A DNA stretch of 11,064 nt from JACVRW01 sp034664005 (GTDB lineage Bacteria > Actinomycetota > Thermoleophilia > Solirubrobacterales > Thermoleophilaceae): assembly GCA_034664005.1 (NCBI GenBank), contig JAXDIL010000102.1, positions 1 through 11,064 on the forward strand. The letters are read 5' to 3'. Positions 1-5,314 of this stretch are shown here, piece after piece. Position 1 is the stretch's first letter, and each line of letters starts with the position of its first letter. The position numbers and the translations under genes were made by a program. The notes under the pieces were generated by a model, which worked only from the letters and a program-made list of their open reading frames with translations, was not told the DNA's origin and searched no databases.

Positions 1-618
1 GCGCGGGGCCAGCGCCATCCGCCTGGCCTTCCGAAGTCCCTCGATCGGGTTGCTGAGCCGCTCAGACAGCGCTCCGACCAGCATCTGCGCCTGGCGAGGC
101 TCGGGCCCGGGGCGCCACGCCTCGAGCTTCGCTCCGCACGCCGGATCGCGCTCCTCGTCGAGCAGGACGGTGAGCAGGTCGGTGCCCGAGATACCGTCGA
201 CCACGCAGTGGTGGATCTTCGAGATCAGCGCCCAGCGCCCCCCGCTCAGGCCCTCGGCCACCCACATCTCCCAGAGCGGCTTGTCGCGGTCGAGCTGCTG
301 GGCGAACACGCGGCCCGCGAGCTCCTTGAGCTGGTCCTCCGAGCCGGGCGCGGGGAGCGCGGTCGAGCGCACGTGGTAGCGCAGGTTCAGATGCGGGTCG
401 TCGACCCAGCGCGGACGGCCCTGGCCGAGCGGCACGAACGCGAGGCGCTGGCGGTAGCGCGGCACGAGGCCGAGCCGGCGCTCGATCGCCTCGAGCAGAT
501 CCTCGTAAGGCGGAGGCGGGCCCTCGAAGATCATCACCCCTGCCACATGCATGTGCGCGGCGGAGTCCTCCAGGTGGAGGAACGAGGCATCCAGCCCTGT
601 CAGACGATCGGAGGACAT
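1..618 (-). CDS. Wax ester synthase/diacylglycerol acyltransferase (WS/DGAT), N-terminal 206 residues
   Basis: N-terminal half of a bacterial WS/DGAT acyltransferase, which transfers acyl-CoA to diacylglycerol or a fatty alcohol to make storage lipid (family knowledge). The sequence opens MSSDRLTGLDASFLHLED, the usual family start (a 'D-x-x-F' element near the N-terminus). PLWEMW lies at residues 114-119 and the catalytic HHxxxDG motif is intact as HHCVVDG at 136-142, so this half looks functional. The frame is open to base 1; full-length members are about 450-500 residues, so more than half lies outside the window. The start at 618 is chosen from family alignment and from a TANNNT hexamer 6 nt upstream with no strong Shine-Dalgarno. 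It follows dinB on the same strand by 14 nt. The neighbouring SDR and lipocalin/SRPBCC genes hint at lipid metabolism, but this is only proximity. Confidence 0.9.
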   Translation of the reverse strand, partial: MSSDRLTGLDASFLHLEDSAAHMHVAGVMIFEGPPPPYEDLLEAIERRLGLVPRYRQRLAFVPLGQGRPRWVDDPHLNLRYHVRSTALPAPGSEDQLKELAGRVFAQQLDRDKPLWEMWVAEGLSGGRWALISKIHHCVVDGISGTDLLTVLLDEERDPACGAKLEAWRPGPEPRQAQMLVGALSERLSNPIEGLRKARRMALAPR

Positions 619-624
619 GCCCCA

Positions 625-630
625 AGACTA
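625..630 (-). promoter_or_regulatory. Putative leaderless -10 element of the WS/DGAT gene
   Basis: TAGTCT on the minus strand, 6 nt before the ATG at 618 and 2 nt past the dinB stop codon. No convincing -35 is visible. Initiation about 6-7 nt downstream would put the mRNA 5' end at the start codon. Confidence 0.5.
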
Positions 631-632
631 CG

Positions 633-1688
633 TCAGAGCGACAGGCTGAGCTGATCGTCCGCCAGAGCGCGCGCGGCCTCCTCGTCGAGACCGGCGACGC
701 GGACCCCGAGCAGGCGCACCGGGCGGCGCGGATCGAGGCGCCGCAGCAGGTCGAGCGCGACGCCGCCGACCGCCTGAGAGTCGTTCACGGCGGTCTCCAG
801 GCTGCGCGCGCGGGTGACGGTCGTGAAGTCATCGAAGCGCACCTTGATGCCGATCGTGCGGCCGCGGCGCTCCTCGCGCGCGAGCGTCTCGCAGAGCTCC
901 TCGGTGAGCCGCTCGAGCACCGGCTCGAGCCGGTCGAGGCCGTTCAGGTCCTGGTCGAAGGTGGTCTCGCGTGACTCCGACTTCGCGATGCGCACGGTCT
1001 CGATGGCGCGCTCGTCCTCGAACCGGGCCAGGGCCGCTAGGTGGGGGCCGAGCCGCGGGCCGAACCACTGCGTGAGCTGCTCGTCTGGCGTCGCGCCGAG
1101 GCGGCCGAGCGTGGCGATGCCAAGCTGGTCGAGCCGCGCGACCGTCTTGGGGCCGATCCCGGGCACGAGCCCGGGCGACGCCTCGGCGAAGCGGACGCGC
1201 GCCTCCTCGGCCGACAGCTCGACGAAGCCGTCGGGCTTCTCCGCGTCCGAGGCCACCTTCGCGACGAGCTTGTTGGGGCCGATGCCGACCGAGCACGTGA
1301 GGCCGGTATTCGTCTTGACCGCCTCCTTCACGCGCCGGGCGGCGGAGCGGTAGCGGTCGAGCCCGGTGAGGTCGAGGTAGGCCTCGTCCAGCCCCACAAC
1401 CTCGACTCGCTCGACATGGCTGTTCAGCACCGCCATGACCTCTCGCGAGCGGGCGCGGTAGGCCTCGAAGTCGGGCGGGATGAAGACGGCGTCCGGGCAC
1501 AGCCGCCGCGCCCGCTCGGCCGGCGTGGCCGAGAAGACGCCAAACCGGCGCGCCTCGTAGCTGGCTGTGGTGACGACGGCCCGCGGCCCGCTCCCGGCAA
1601 CGACCACCGGCAGCCCGCGCAGCTCAGGCCGCCGCTGAAGCTCGACGCTCACATAGAACGCGTCCATGTCGACGTGAGCGATCCTCAC
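633..1688 (-). CDS. dinB: DNA polymerase IV (Y-family translesion polymerase)
   Basis: Translesion DNA polymerase that extends past lesions or misaligned primer ends with low fidelity. 351 residues, the normal length for DinB. Visible motifs: N-terminal HVDMDAFYVSVE with metal ligand D7 (and D9 beside it); VVGLDEAYLDLTG with catalytic D101-E102; SVGIGPNKLVAKVASDAEKPDG from about residue 133, the conserved Y-family palm segment; a helix-hairpin-helix region around PGLVPGIGPKTVARLDQLG; then the little-finger domain. The C-terminus ends in QLSLSL, which resembles the QL[SD]LF beta-clamp-binding motif but lacks the final Phe. The start is GTG at 1688, preceded by TAACCT and 7 nt. No LexA-type box (GAACNNNNGTTC) is visible immediately upstream, so SOS control is not supported by the sequence. 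It sits 10 nt after the SDR stop and 14 nt before WS/DGAT. Confidence 0.96.
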   Translation of the reverse strand: MRIAHVDMDAFYVSVELQRRPELRGLPVVVAGSGPRAVVTTASYEARRFGVFSATPAERARRLCPDAVFIPPDFEAYRARSREVMAVLNSHVERVEVVGLDEAYLDLTGLDRYRSAARRVKEAVKTNTGLTCSVGIGPNKLVAKVASDAEKPDGFVELSAEEARVRFAEASPGLVPGIGPKTVARLDQLGIATLGRLGATPDEQLTQWFGPRLGPHLAALARFEDERAIETVRIAKSESRETTFDQDLNGLDRLEPVLERLTEELCETLAREERRGRTIGIKVRFDDFTTVTRARSLETAVNDSQAVGGVALDLLRRLDPRRPVRLLGVRVAGLDEEAARALADDQLSLSL

Positions 1689-1695
1689 GCGGACG

Positions 1696-1701
1696 AGGTT
1701 A
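1696..1701 (-). promoter_or_regulatory. Putative leaderless -10 element of dinB
   Basis: TAACCT on the minus strand, 7 nt before the GTG start of dinB. Its first three bases are the TAA stop codon of the SDR gene, so the promoter element and the stop codon share sequence. It is identical in hexamer and spacing to the element in front of the SDR gene. Confidence 0.5.
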
Positions 1702-2436
1702 CGTGGGCTGGTGGATGGGACGGATCAAGATCTCGTTCACGTCCACGTGCGGCGGCTGGGTCATCGCGAACAGGACGGCTCGGGCGATGTCGTCGGCCTC
1801 GAGCGCGCCGCTTACCTTGTTGTCGAAGAAGGGCGTGTCGACCATGCCCGGCTCGATCAGGGTCATCTTGATGTCGGTCTCGGCGATCTCCTGGCGGAGC
1901 GCCTCGCCCATGGCCGTGACCGCGTGCTTGGTGGCCGAGTAGAGCGAGCCGGGAAGCGCGCGCCGGCCCGCGACCGAGCTCGTGAGGATCAGGTGGCCGT
2001 GGTTCTGCTTGCGGAAGTGCCCGAGCGAAGCGCGGATCGACAGCGCGGCGCCGAACACGTTCGTGTCGATCATCGACTTCCAGTGCTCCACGGACTCCTC
2101 GAGGAAGCCGCGCGCGGCGCCGAAGCCGGCGTTCGCGAAGAAGGCGTCCATGCGGCCGTAGCGGTCGAGCGCGGTCTGGACGAGCGCCTGCTGGTCGTCC
2201 CAGCTCGTCACGTCGCAGCGAACGGCGAGCGCGGTGTCCTCGCCACCCAGCTCGTCGGCCAGGCTCTGGAGCTTGTCCTCGGAGCGCGCGGCGAGCACGA
2301 TGCGGTAGCCGAACTCGGTGGCTCGATGGGCGGTGGCGGCGCCGATGCCGGTGCTAGCGCCGGTGATCACTAGGACGGGTTTGTCGTTCGCCGAGCCGCG
2401 GGCGGTGCCCGCGGCGCTGGCCTGCTCTTCAGTCAT
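1699..2436 (-). CDS. Short-chain dehydrogenase/reductase (classical SDR)
   Basis: NAD(P)-dependent oxidoreductase of the classical SDR family, 245 residues from the ATG at 2436. The Rossmann glycine motif is TGASTGIG at residues 25-32. R51 at the end of beta-2 (LAARSEDKL) suggests NADP(H) preference. NAG lies at 102-104, the catalytic Ser is S154 (TSSVAG), and the active-site Tyr and Lys are Y166 and K170 (YSATK). PGMVDTPF at 196-203 is the usual PG motif region. Substrate cannot be read from the sequence. The reading frame continues 24 codons upstream to an ATG at 2508, but 2436 fits better: it is preceded by TAACCT at 7 nt, and the longer form would overlap the divergent gene. The gene is divergent from the AttH-like gene and is followed 10 nt later by dinB. 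Confidence 0.92.
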   Translation of the reverse strand: MTEEQASAAGTARGSANDKPVLVITGASTGIGAATAHRATEFGYRIVLAARSEDKLQSLADELGGEDTALAVRCDVTSWDDQQALVQTALDRYGRMDAFFANAGFGAARGFLEESVEHWKSMIDTNVFGAALSIRASLGHFRKQNHGHLILTSSVAGRRALPGSLYSATKHAVTAMGEALRQEIAETDIKMTLIEPGMVDTPFFDNKVSGALEADDIARAVLFAMTQPPHVDVNEILIRPIHQPT

Positions 2437-2443
2437 GCCGAGC

Positions 2444-2453
2444 AGGTTACGCT
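2444..2453. promoter_or_regulatory. Bidirectional promoter core: two overlapping -10 elements
   Basis: On the minus strand TAACCT (2449-2444) precedes the SDR ATG at 2436 by 7 nt. On the plus strand TACGCT (2448-2453) precedes the GTG at 2462 by 8 nt. The two hexamers share the self-complementary TA at 2448-2449, so one 10-bp core appears to fire both ways. Only 25 bp separate the two start codons, and neither gene has a Shine-Dalgarno. Confidence 0.5.
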
Positions 2454-2461
2454 GCGCTTCC

Positions 2462-3421
2462 GTGGCGCTGGTCGACCCCACCGCGGCTCGCTTCCCGGAC
2501 GTCCCCACAAGGGGCGGCCACTACGAGAGCTTCTACCTGAAGCTGTGCCACCCGTCCGAGCCGCTCGGAGCCTGGATTCGCTACACGGTCCACAAGCGAC
2601 CGGGCGCCGCGCCCACGGGTTCGCTCTGGTTCACGCTGTTCGAGCCCGGCGGGCCGCGGGCGGCGAAGCTGACCGCGCCGGACCCGGCCACCGGCGGCGC
2701 GGACTGGCTGAGAGTGGGGGAGGCGCGCATCGGCGGGGACGGGGCGAGCGGTGCGATCGGGGACGAGATCGCGTGGGAGCTCGCGATCGACGACGCCGAG
2801 GAGCCGCTCTTCCACCTGCCGGCCACGTGGCTGTACCGCTCGCCGCTGCCGCGTACGAAGCTGCTCTCGCCGGCGCCCGCGGCGCGCTTCTCGGGGCGCC
2901 TCTCGGTCGACGGGCGCTCGATCGAGGTGAACGGCTGGCGCGGCATGGTCGGCCACAACTGGGGCGCCCAGCACGCGGAGCGCTGGATCTGGCTGCACGG
3001 CATCACGGCCGATGGCGACTGGCTCGACGCGGCGGTCGGGCGCGTCAAGGTCGGCCCGCTCACGACGCCCTGGGTAGTGAACGGCGCGCTCAGCATCGCC
3101 GGCGACCGCCACGCCCTCCGTCGCGCCCGGGTTACCGAGTATCCGACCAGCTGCACGTTCGACCTCTCCGGGCAGGGCCTGAGGGTGCGCGGGACGGTGG
3201 AGGCGCCACGCGAGCGCTTCGTCGGCTGGGTCTACGCCGATCCGGACGGCTCGGAGCACCAGGCCGTGAACTGCTCGATCGCCGACATGCGTCTCCACGT
3301 GAGCCGCGGCTCGGGCCCCGCGGCCGAGCTCGTGGTGCGCGCGGGCGCGGCGTACGAGCTCGGCATGCGCGAGCGCGACCACGGCGTTCCGCTGCAGCCG
3401 TACCCGGACCCCTGCGGGTGA
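2462..3421 (+). CDS. AttH/CrtC-like lipocalin-fold protein of unknown function
   Basis: 319 residues with no signal peptide or membrane segment. It probably belongs to the large family of duplicated lipocalin-like beta-barrels that includes AttH, CrtC (hydroxyneurosporene synthase) and tocopherol-cyclase-like proteins. Signs: an N-terminal segment rich in alternating strands with conserved aromatics (YESFYLKL, WIRYTV, SLWFTLF); a central GMVGHNWGAQHAERWIWLHG around 161-180, whose HNWG matches the 'DHNWG' signature of CrtC-like proteins; and a second beta-rich half with GWVYADPDGSEH. Substrate is unknown; a hydrophobic ligand such as a lipid or terpenoid is a family-based guess. Start: GTG at 2462, supported by TACGCT 8 nt upstream. 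An ATG at 2435 is possible but would overlap the SDR start. It ends in GTGA, overlapping the next gene by 4 nt. Confidence 0.72.
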   Translation: MALVDPTAARFPDVPTRGGHYESFYLKLCHPSEPLGAWIRYTVHKRPGAAPTGSLWFTLFEPGGPRAAKLTAPDPATGGADWLRVGEARIGGDGASGAIGDEIAWELAIDDAEEPLFHLPATWLYRSPLPRTKLLSPAPAARFSGRLSVDGRSIEVNGWRGMVGHNWGAQHAERWIWLHGITADGDWLDAAVGRVKVGPLTTPWVVNGALSIAGDRHALRRARVTEYPTSCTFDLSGQGLRVRGTVEAPRERFVGWVYADPDGSEHQAVNCSIADMRLHVSRGSGPAAELVVRAGAAYELGMRERDHGVPLQPYPDPCG

Positions 3422-3798
3422 GGGCGTCCGCCGAGATCGTGATCGAGCGGCCGATGGAGGCCGTCTGGCAGTGGGCCTCCGACCCCAGCCAGTGGCAGCA
3501 CTGGGAGGAGGTCGGCGACATCGCGCCGGACGACTACCAGATCGCCGAGAGCACGCCGCCGCGCCGGCAGGTCGTGAGGTCCGTGTCCGGGCGCCACCCG
3601 TTCGAGGGGACGCTCGAGCTGTCGGAGGCCGTGGGCGGGACGCGCGTGTGCCATACGGTGAGCGTCGGCCCCGAGGACGCGCTCGCGCGCTTCGTCTTCG
3701 CGGTGGCCGGCCCCCTGGTGCGGCGGAGCATGCGCAGGCGGATCGCCGCGCAGCTCGCGCGCCTGAAGACGATGGTCGAGCTCGAGGCGGCTCTCTAG
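3418..3798 (+). CDS. SRPBCC-family (START/polyketide-cyclase-like) protein
   Basis: 126-residue protein with the SRPBCC helix-grip fold pattern: an N-terminal strand (SAEIVIERPMEAVWQWASDPSQWQHWEE), the usual 'I-x-I-x-A-P-x-x-x-V-W-x-x-x-x-D-x-x-x-W-x-x-W' layout, then a run of beta strands (FEGTLELSEAVGGTRVCHTVSV) and a long C-terminal amphipathic helix (RRRIAAQLARLKTMVELE). Such domains bind hydrophobic ligands or act as cyclases, hydrolases or lipid carriers; no specific activity can be read here. The GTG start at 3418 lies inside the GTGA overlap with the AttH-like gene, so translation is probably coupled and the two are one transcript. Its stop overlaps the convergent arsR stop in a shared CTAG. 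ArsR and SRPBCC genes are often neighbours in actinobacteria, but here they face each other. Confidence 0.8.
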   Translation: MRASAEIVIERPMEAVWQWASDPSQWQHWEEVGDIAPDDYQIAESTPPRRQVVRSVSGRHPFEGTLELSEAVGGTRVCHTVSVGPEDALARFVFAVAGPLVRRSMRRRIAAQLARLKTMVELEAAL

Positions 3799-4133
3799 CG
3801 CGCGTGGCCTCGCGGTCGCCGCGCGCTGTTGTCCGCCGCCGGCTTGAAGCGCGCCGCCGCCTCGCCCCAGACCTGCTCGATGTACGCGCGCACGGCATCC
3901 ACGCCGTGGTCCTGCAGCTCGTAGAGCCGGCGGGTCCCCTCGGGCCGGTCCGTAACGAGACCCGCGTTCTTCAGCACGCGCAGGTGACGGGAGACCGCCG
4001 GACGGCTGATCGGGAGTGCGTCGGCGAGCTGCTTCACCGAGCGCGAATGCGTGCCGAGCAGCGCGAGGATGGCGCGGCGGTTCGGATCGCCAAGGGCGTC
4101 GAACGGATCGTCCATGGGGGCGGCGGACGGCAT
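3795..4133 (-). CDS. ArsR-type winged-helix transcriptional repressor
   Basis: 112-residue DNA-binding regulator. The winged helix covers about residues 8-75: FDALGDPNRRAILALLG (the family opening), SVKQLADALPISRPAVSRHLRVLKNAGLV as helix-turn-helix with recognition helix about 44-57, then the wing RPEGTRRLYEL. A short C-terminal helix (AVRAYIEQVWGEAAARF) resembles ArsR members paired with SRPBCC/AHSA1 proteins. There is no cysteine anywhere, so it is not a classical ELCVC metal sensor; the signal is unknown. The start at 4133 is supported by TACGGT 8 nt upstream; an internal ATG at 4115 (MDDPF) is the alternative. Two tandem palindromes overlap and flank this promoter, which strongly suggests autorepression. 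It lies 109 nt downstream of pdxH on the same strand and ends tail-to-tail with the SRPBCC gene. Confidence 0.9.
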   Translation of the reverse strand: MPSAAPMDDPFDALGDPNRRAILALLGTHSRSVKQLADALPISRPAVSRHLRVLKNAGLVTDRPEGTRRLYELQDHGVDAVRAYIEQVWGEAAARFKPAADNSARRPRGHAR

Positions 4134-4141
4134 TGGAACGC

Positions 4142-4147
4142 ACCGTA
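4142..4147 (-). promoter_or_regulatory. Putative leaderless -10 element of arsR
   Basis: TACGGT on the minus strand, 8 nt before the ATG at 4133. Three of its bases lie in the first GTAAC half-site of the adjacent operator, so a bound repressor would cover the promoter. Confidence 0.5.
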
Positions 4148-4177
4148 ACAGCCCTGTTACCGTAACGCGGGGGTTAC
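4145..4177. promoter_or_regulatory. Tandem palindromic operator, two GTAAC-N6-GTTAC sites
   Basis: Site 1 is GTAACAGCCCTGTTAC (4145-4160, arms extend to 7 bp). Site 2 is GTAACGCGGGGGTTAC (4162-4177). The 5-bp half-sites are identical in both copies, and the sites repeat every 17 bp with one base between them. Inverted half-sites with an 11-bp centre-to-centre distance fit a dimeric winged-helix repressor. Site 1 overlaps the arsR -10 element. Assignment to the adjacent ArsR is inference from position. Confidence 0.72.
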
Positions 4178-4242
4178 CGGTTCGTGGTCCACCTGGGACG
4201 CGGGCGTGGTCAGCGTGGAGCGCGCGTCGAGGGCCCCGGTCG

Positions 4243-4821
4243 CTAGGGGGCGAGGCGCTCGACGCGCCAGTCGTTGCCATTCTCGCGTTCGTAGCGATGG
4301 CGGTCGTGCAGGCGGTTGTCGCGGTGCTGCCAGAACTCCCAGGCCACCGGCTCGACCCGGTAGCCGCCCCAGTCGTCGCGCACGGGCAGCTCGCCGTCCG
4401 CATGCTCCTGGTCGAGCTCCTCGACGCGGCGCTCGAGCCACTCGCGGTCGGGAACCGGCTGGCTCTGCGGTGAGGCGAGCGCGCTGAGCTGGCTCTGGCG
4501 CGGGCGGCTGCGGGCGTACGCCTCGCTCTCGGCGAACTCGACGCGCGAGACCGGCCCCTCGATCCGCACCTGGCGCCCGAGCGCGGGCCAGTGGAACAGG
4601 AGCGCGGCGTGCGGATTCTGCTCGAGCTCCGAGCCCTTGCGGCTGCCGTAGTTCGTGAAGAAGACGATGCCGCGTTCGTCCGCGCCCTTCATCAGCACCA
4701 TGCGCACCGACGGCACGCCGGCCGGCGTCGCCGTGGCCACCGCCATGGCCTCCGGCTCGGGCGCGCCGGCGGCCCGCGCCTCGCCAAGCCAGGTCTCGAA
4801 GAGGGTAAGGGGATCGTCCAT
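4243..4821 (-). CDS. pdxH: Pyridoxine/pyridoxamine 5'-phosphate oxidase
   Basis: FMN-dependent oxidase that converts pyridoxine or pyridoxamine 5'-phosphate to pyridoxal 5'-phosphate, the last step of PLP synthesis and salvage; cytosolic dimer. 192 residues, slightly short but complete. Motifs: PSVRMVLMKG around 37-46 and FFTNYGSRKG around 54-63 (FMN phosphate binding), FHWPALGRQVRIEG around 76-89, SRPRQSQLSALAS around 105-117, and the C-terminal WGGYRVEP...EFWQHRDNRLHDR around 151-174 with the PLP-binding Arg-Leu-His. The ATG at 4821 matches the family start; the frame runs 39 codons further up to 4938 but would overlap osmC on the other strand. CACAAT stands 8 nt upstream, a near-match to the TANNNT pattern of the neighbours. 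Divergent from osmC, with 58 bp between the start codons. Confidence 0.93.
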   Translation of the reverse strand: MDDPLTLFETWLGEARAAGAPEPEAMAVATATPAGVPSVRMVLMKGADERGIVFFTNYGSRKGSELEQNPHAALLFHWPALGRQVRIEGPVSRVEFAESEAYARSRPRQSQLSALASPQSQPVPDREWLERRVEELDQEHADGELPVRDDWGGYRVEPVAWEFWQHRDNRLHDRHRYERENGNDWRVERLAP

Positions 4822-4843
4822 GGGCGGGCATTGTGCGCGATCC

Positions 4844-4858
4844 TTCGGTCTCACCGAA
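4844..4858. promoter_or_regulatory. Inverted repeat in the pdxH/osmC divergent intergenic region
   Basis: TTCGGT-CTC-ACCGAA, perfect 6-bp arms around a 3-bp centre, lying in the only 58 bp between the two start codons and upstream of both. It could be an operator acting on either gene. It does not resemble the AT-rich OhrR site known from ohr genes. Chance is possible for 6-bp arms in GC-rich DNA. Confidence 0.35.
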
Positions 4859-4866
4859 TTTCGACA

Positions 4867-4873
4867 GAGGAGA
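4867..4873 (+). promoter_or_regulatory. Ribosome binding site of osmC
   Basis: The purine run AGAGGAGAGAGA directly before the ATG at 4880 contains AGGAG-type sequence about 7-10 nt from the start. It is the clearest Shine-Dalgarno in the window and contrasts with the many starts that lack one. Confidence 0.6.
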
Positions 4874-4879
4874 GAGACG

Positions 4880-5311
4880 ATGCCGAAGAGGACCGCGAAC
4901 GCCCGGTGGGAGGGCTCGCTCCAGGATGGAAACGGCACGATGCGGATGGGGAGCGGGGCCTACGAGGGGCCCTACTCGTTCCAATCGCGCTTCGAGGAGG
5001 GCGACGGGACGAACCCCGAGGAGCTGATCGCGGCCGCGCACGCCGGCTGCTTCTCGATGGCCCTCTCAGGCGAGCTCGGCAAGGCCGGCCACGAGGTGGA
5101 GAGCATCGAGACCGAGGCCACTGTCCACATCGACAAGGTCGACGGCGGCTTCGCCATCAAGCGCATCGAGCTGCGCTCGCGCGTAACCGCGCCGGGCCTG
5201 GACGACGCCGAGTTCCAGCGAGCCGCGGAAGCCGCCAAGGAAGGCTGCCCGGTATCGCAGGCGCTGGCAGCGGTGGAAACGATCGAGCTAGACGCCCAGC
5301 TGACGAGCTGA
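4880..5311 (+). CDS. osmC: OsmC-type thiol peroxidase
   Basis: OsmC/Ohr-superfamily peroxiredoxin-like enzyme that reduces organic hydroperoxides through a two-cysteine cycle; cytosolic dimer. 143 residues, typical length. Both catalytic cysteines are visible: C57 in AAHAGCFSMAL and C123 in EGCPVSQAL. The N-terminus (RTANARWEGSLQDGNGTMRMGSGAY) and NPEELIAAAHAGC match the OsmC subfamily better than Ohr. The conserved Arg before the active site is R37 (FQSRFEEG). A good Shine-Dalgarno selects the ATG at 4880. The gene is divergent from pdxH, with an inverted repeat between them, and ends 3 nt from the convergent LAGLIDADG gene. Likely regulation by osmotic or peroxide stress is family knowledge; no specific operator is recognised. 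Confidence 0.93.
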   Translation: MPKRTANARWEGSLQDGNGTMRMGSGAYEGPYSFQSRFEEGDGTNPEELIAAAHAGCFSMALSGELGKAGHEVESIETEATVHIDKVDGGFAIKRIELRSRVTAPGLDDAEFQRAAEAAKEGCPVSQALAAVETIELDAQLTS

Positions 5312-5314
5312 CCG

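Noticed and set aside
1041..1871. Open frame on the plus strand opposite dinB
   Set aside because: dinB motifs are complete on the minus strand; this is its antisense shadow.
2447..3898. Long open frame on the minus strand opposite the AttH-like and SRPBCC genes
   Set aside because: Arg/Ala/Pro-rich translation without family features; typical antisense shadow in 70%-plus GC DNA, and both plus-strand genes have recognisable folds.
4105..4118. 14-bp repeat shared with the pdxH start (GGATCGTCCATGGG)
   Set aside because: Both genes encode MDDP near a start codon; two copies of a short coding match do not make a repeat family.
4178..4242. Intrinsic terminator after pdxH
   Set aside because: Only weak GC-rich stems (for example GTGG-A-CCAC) and no T-run; not supportable.
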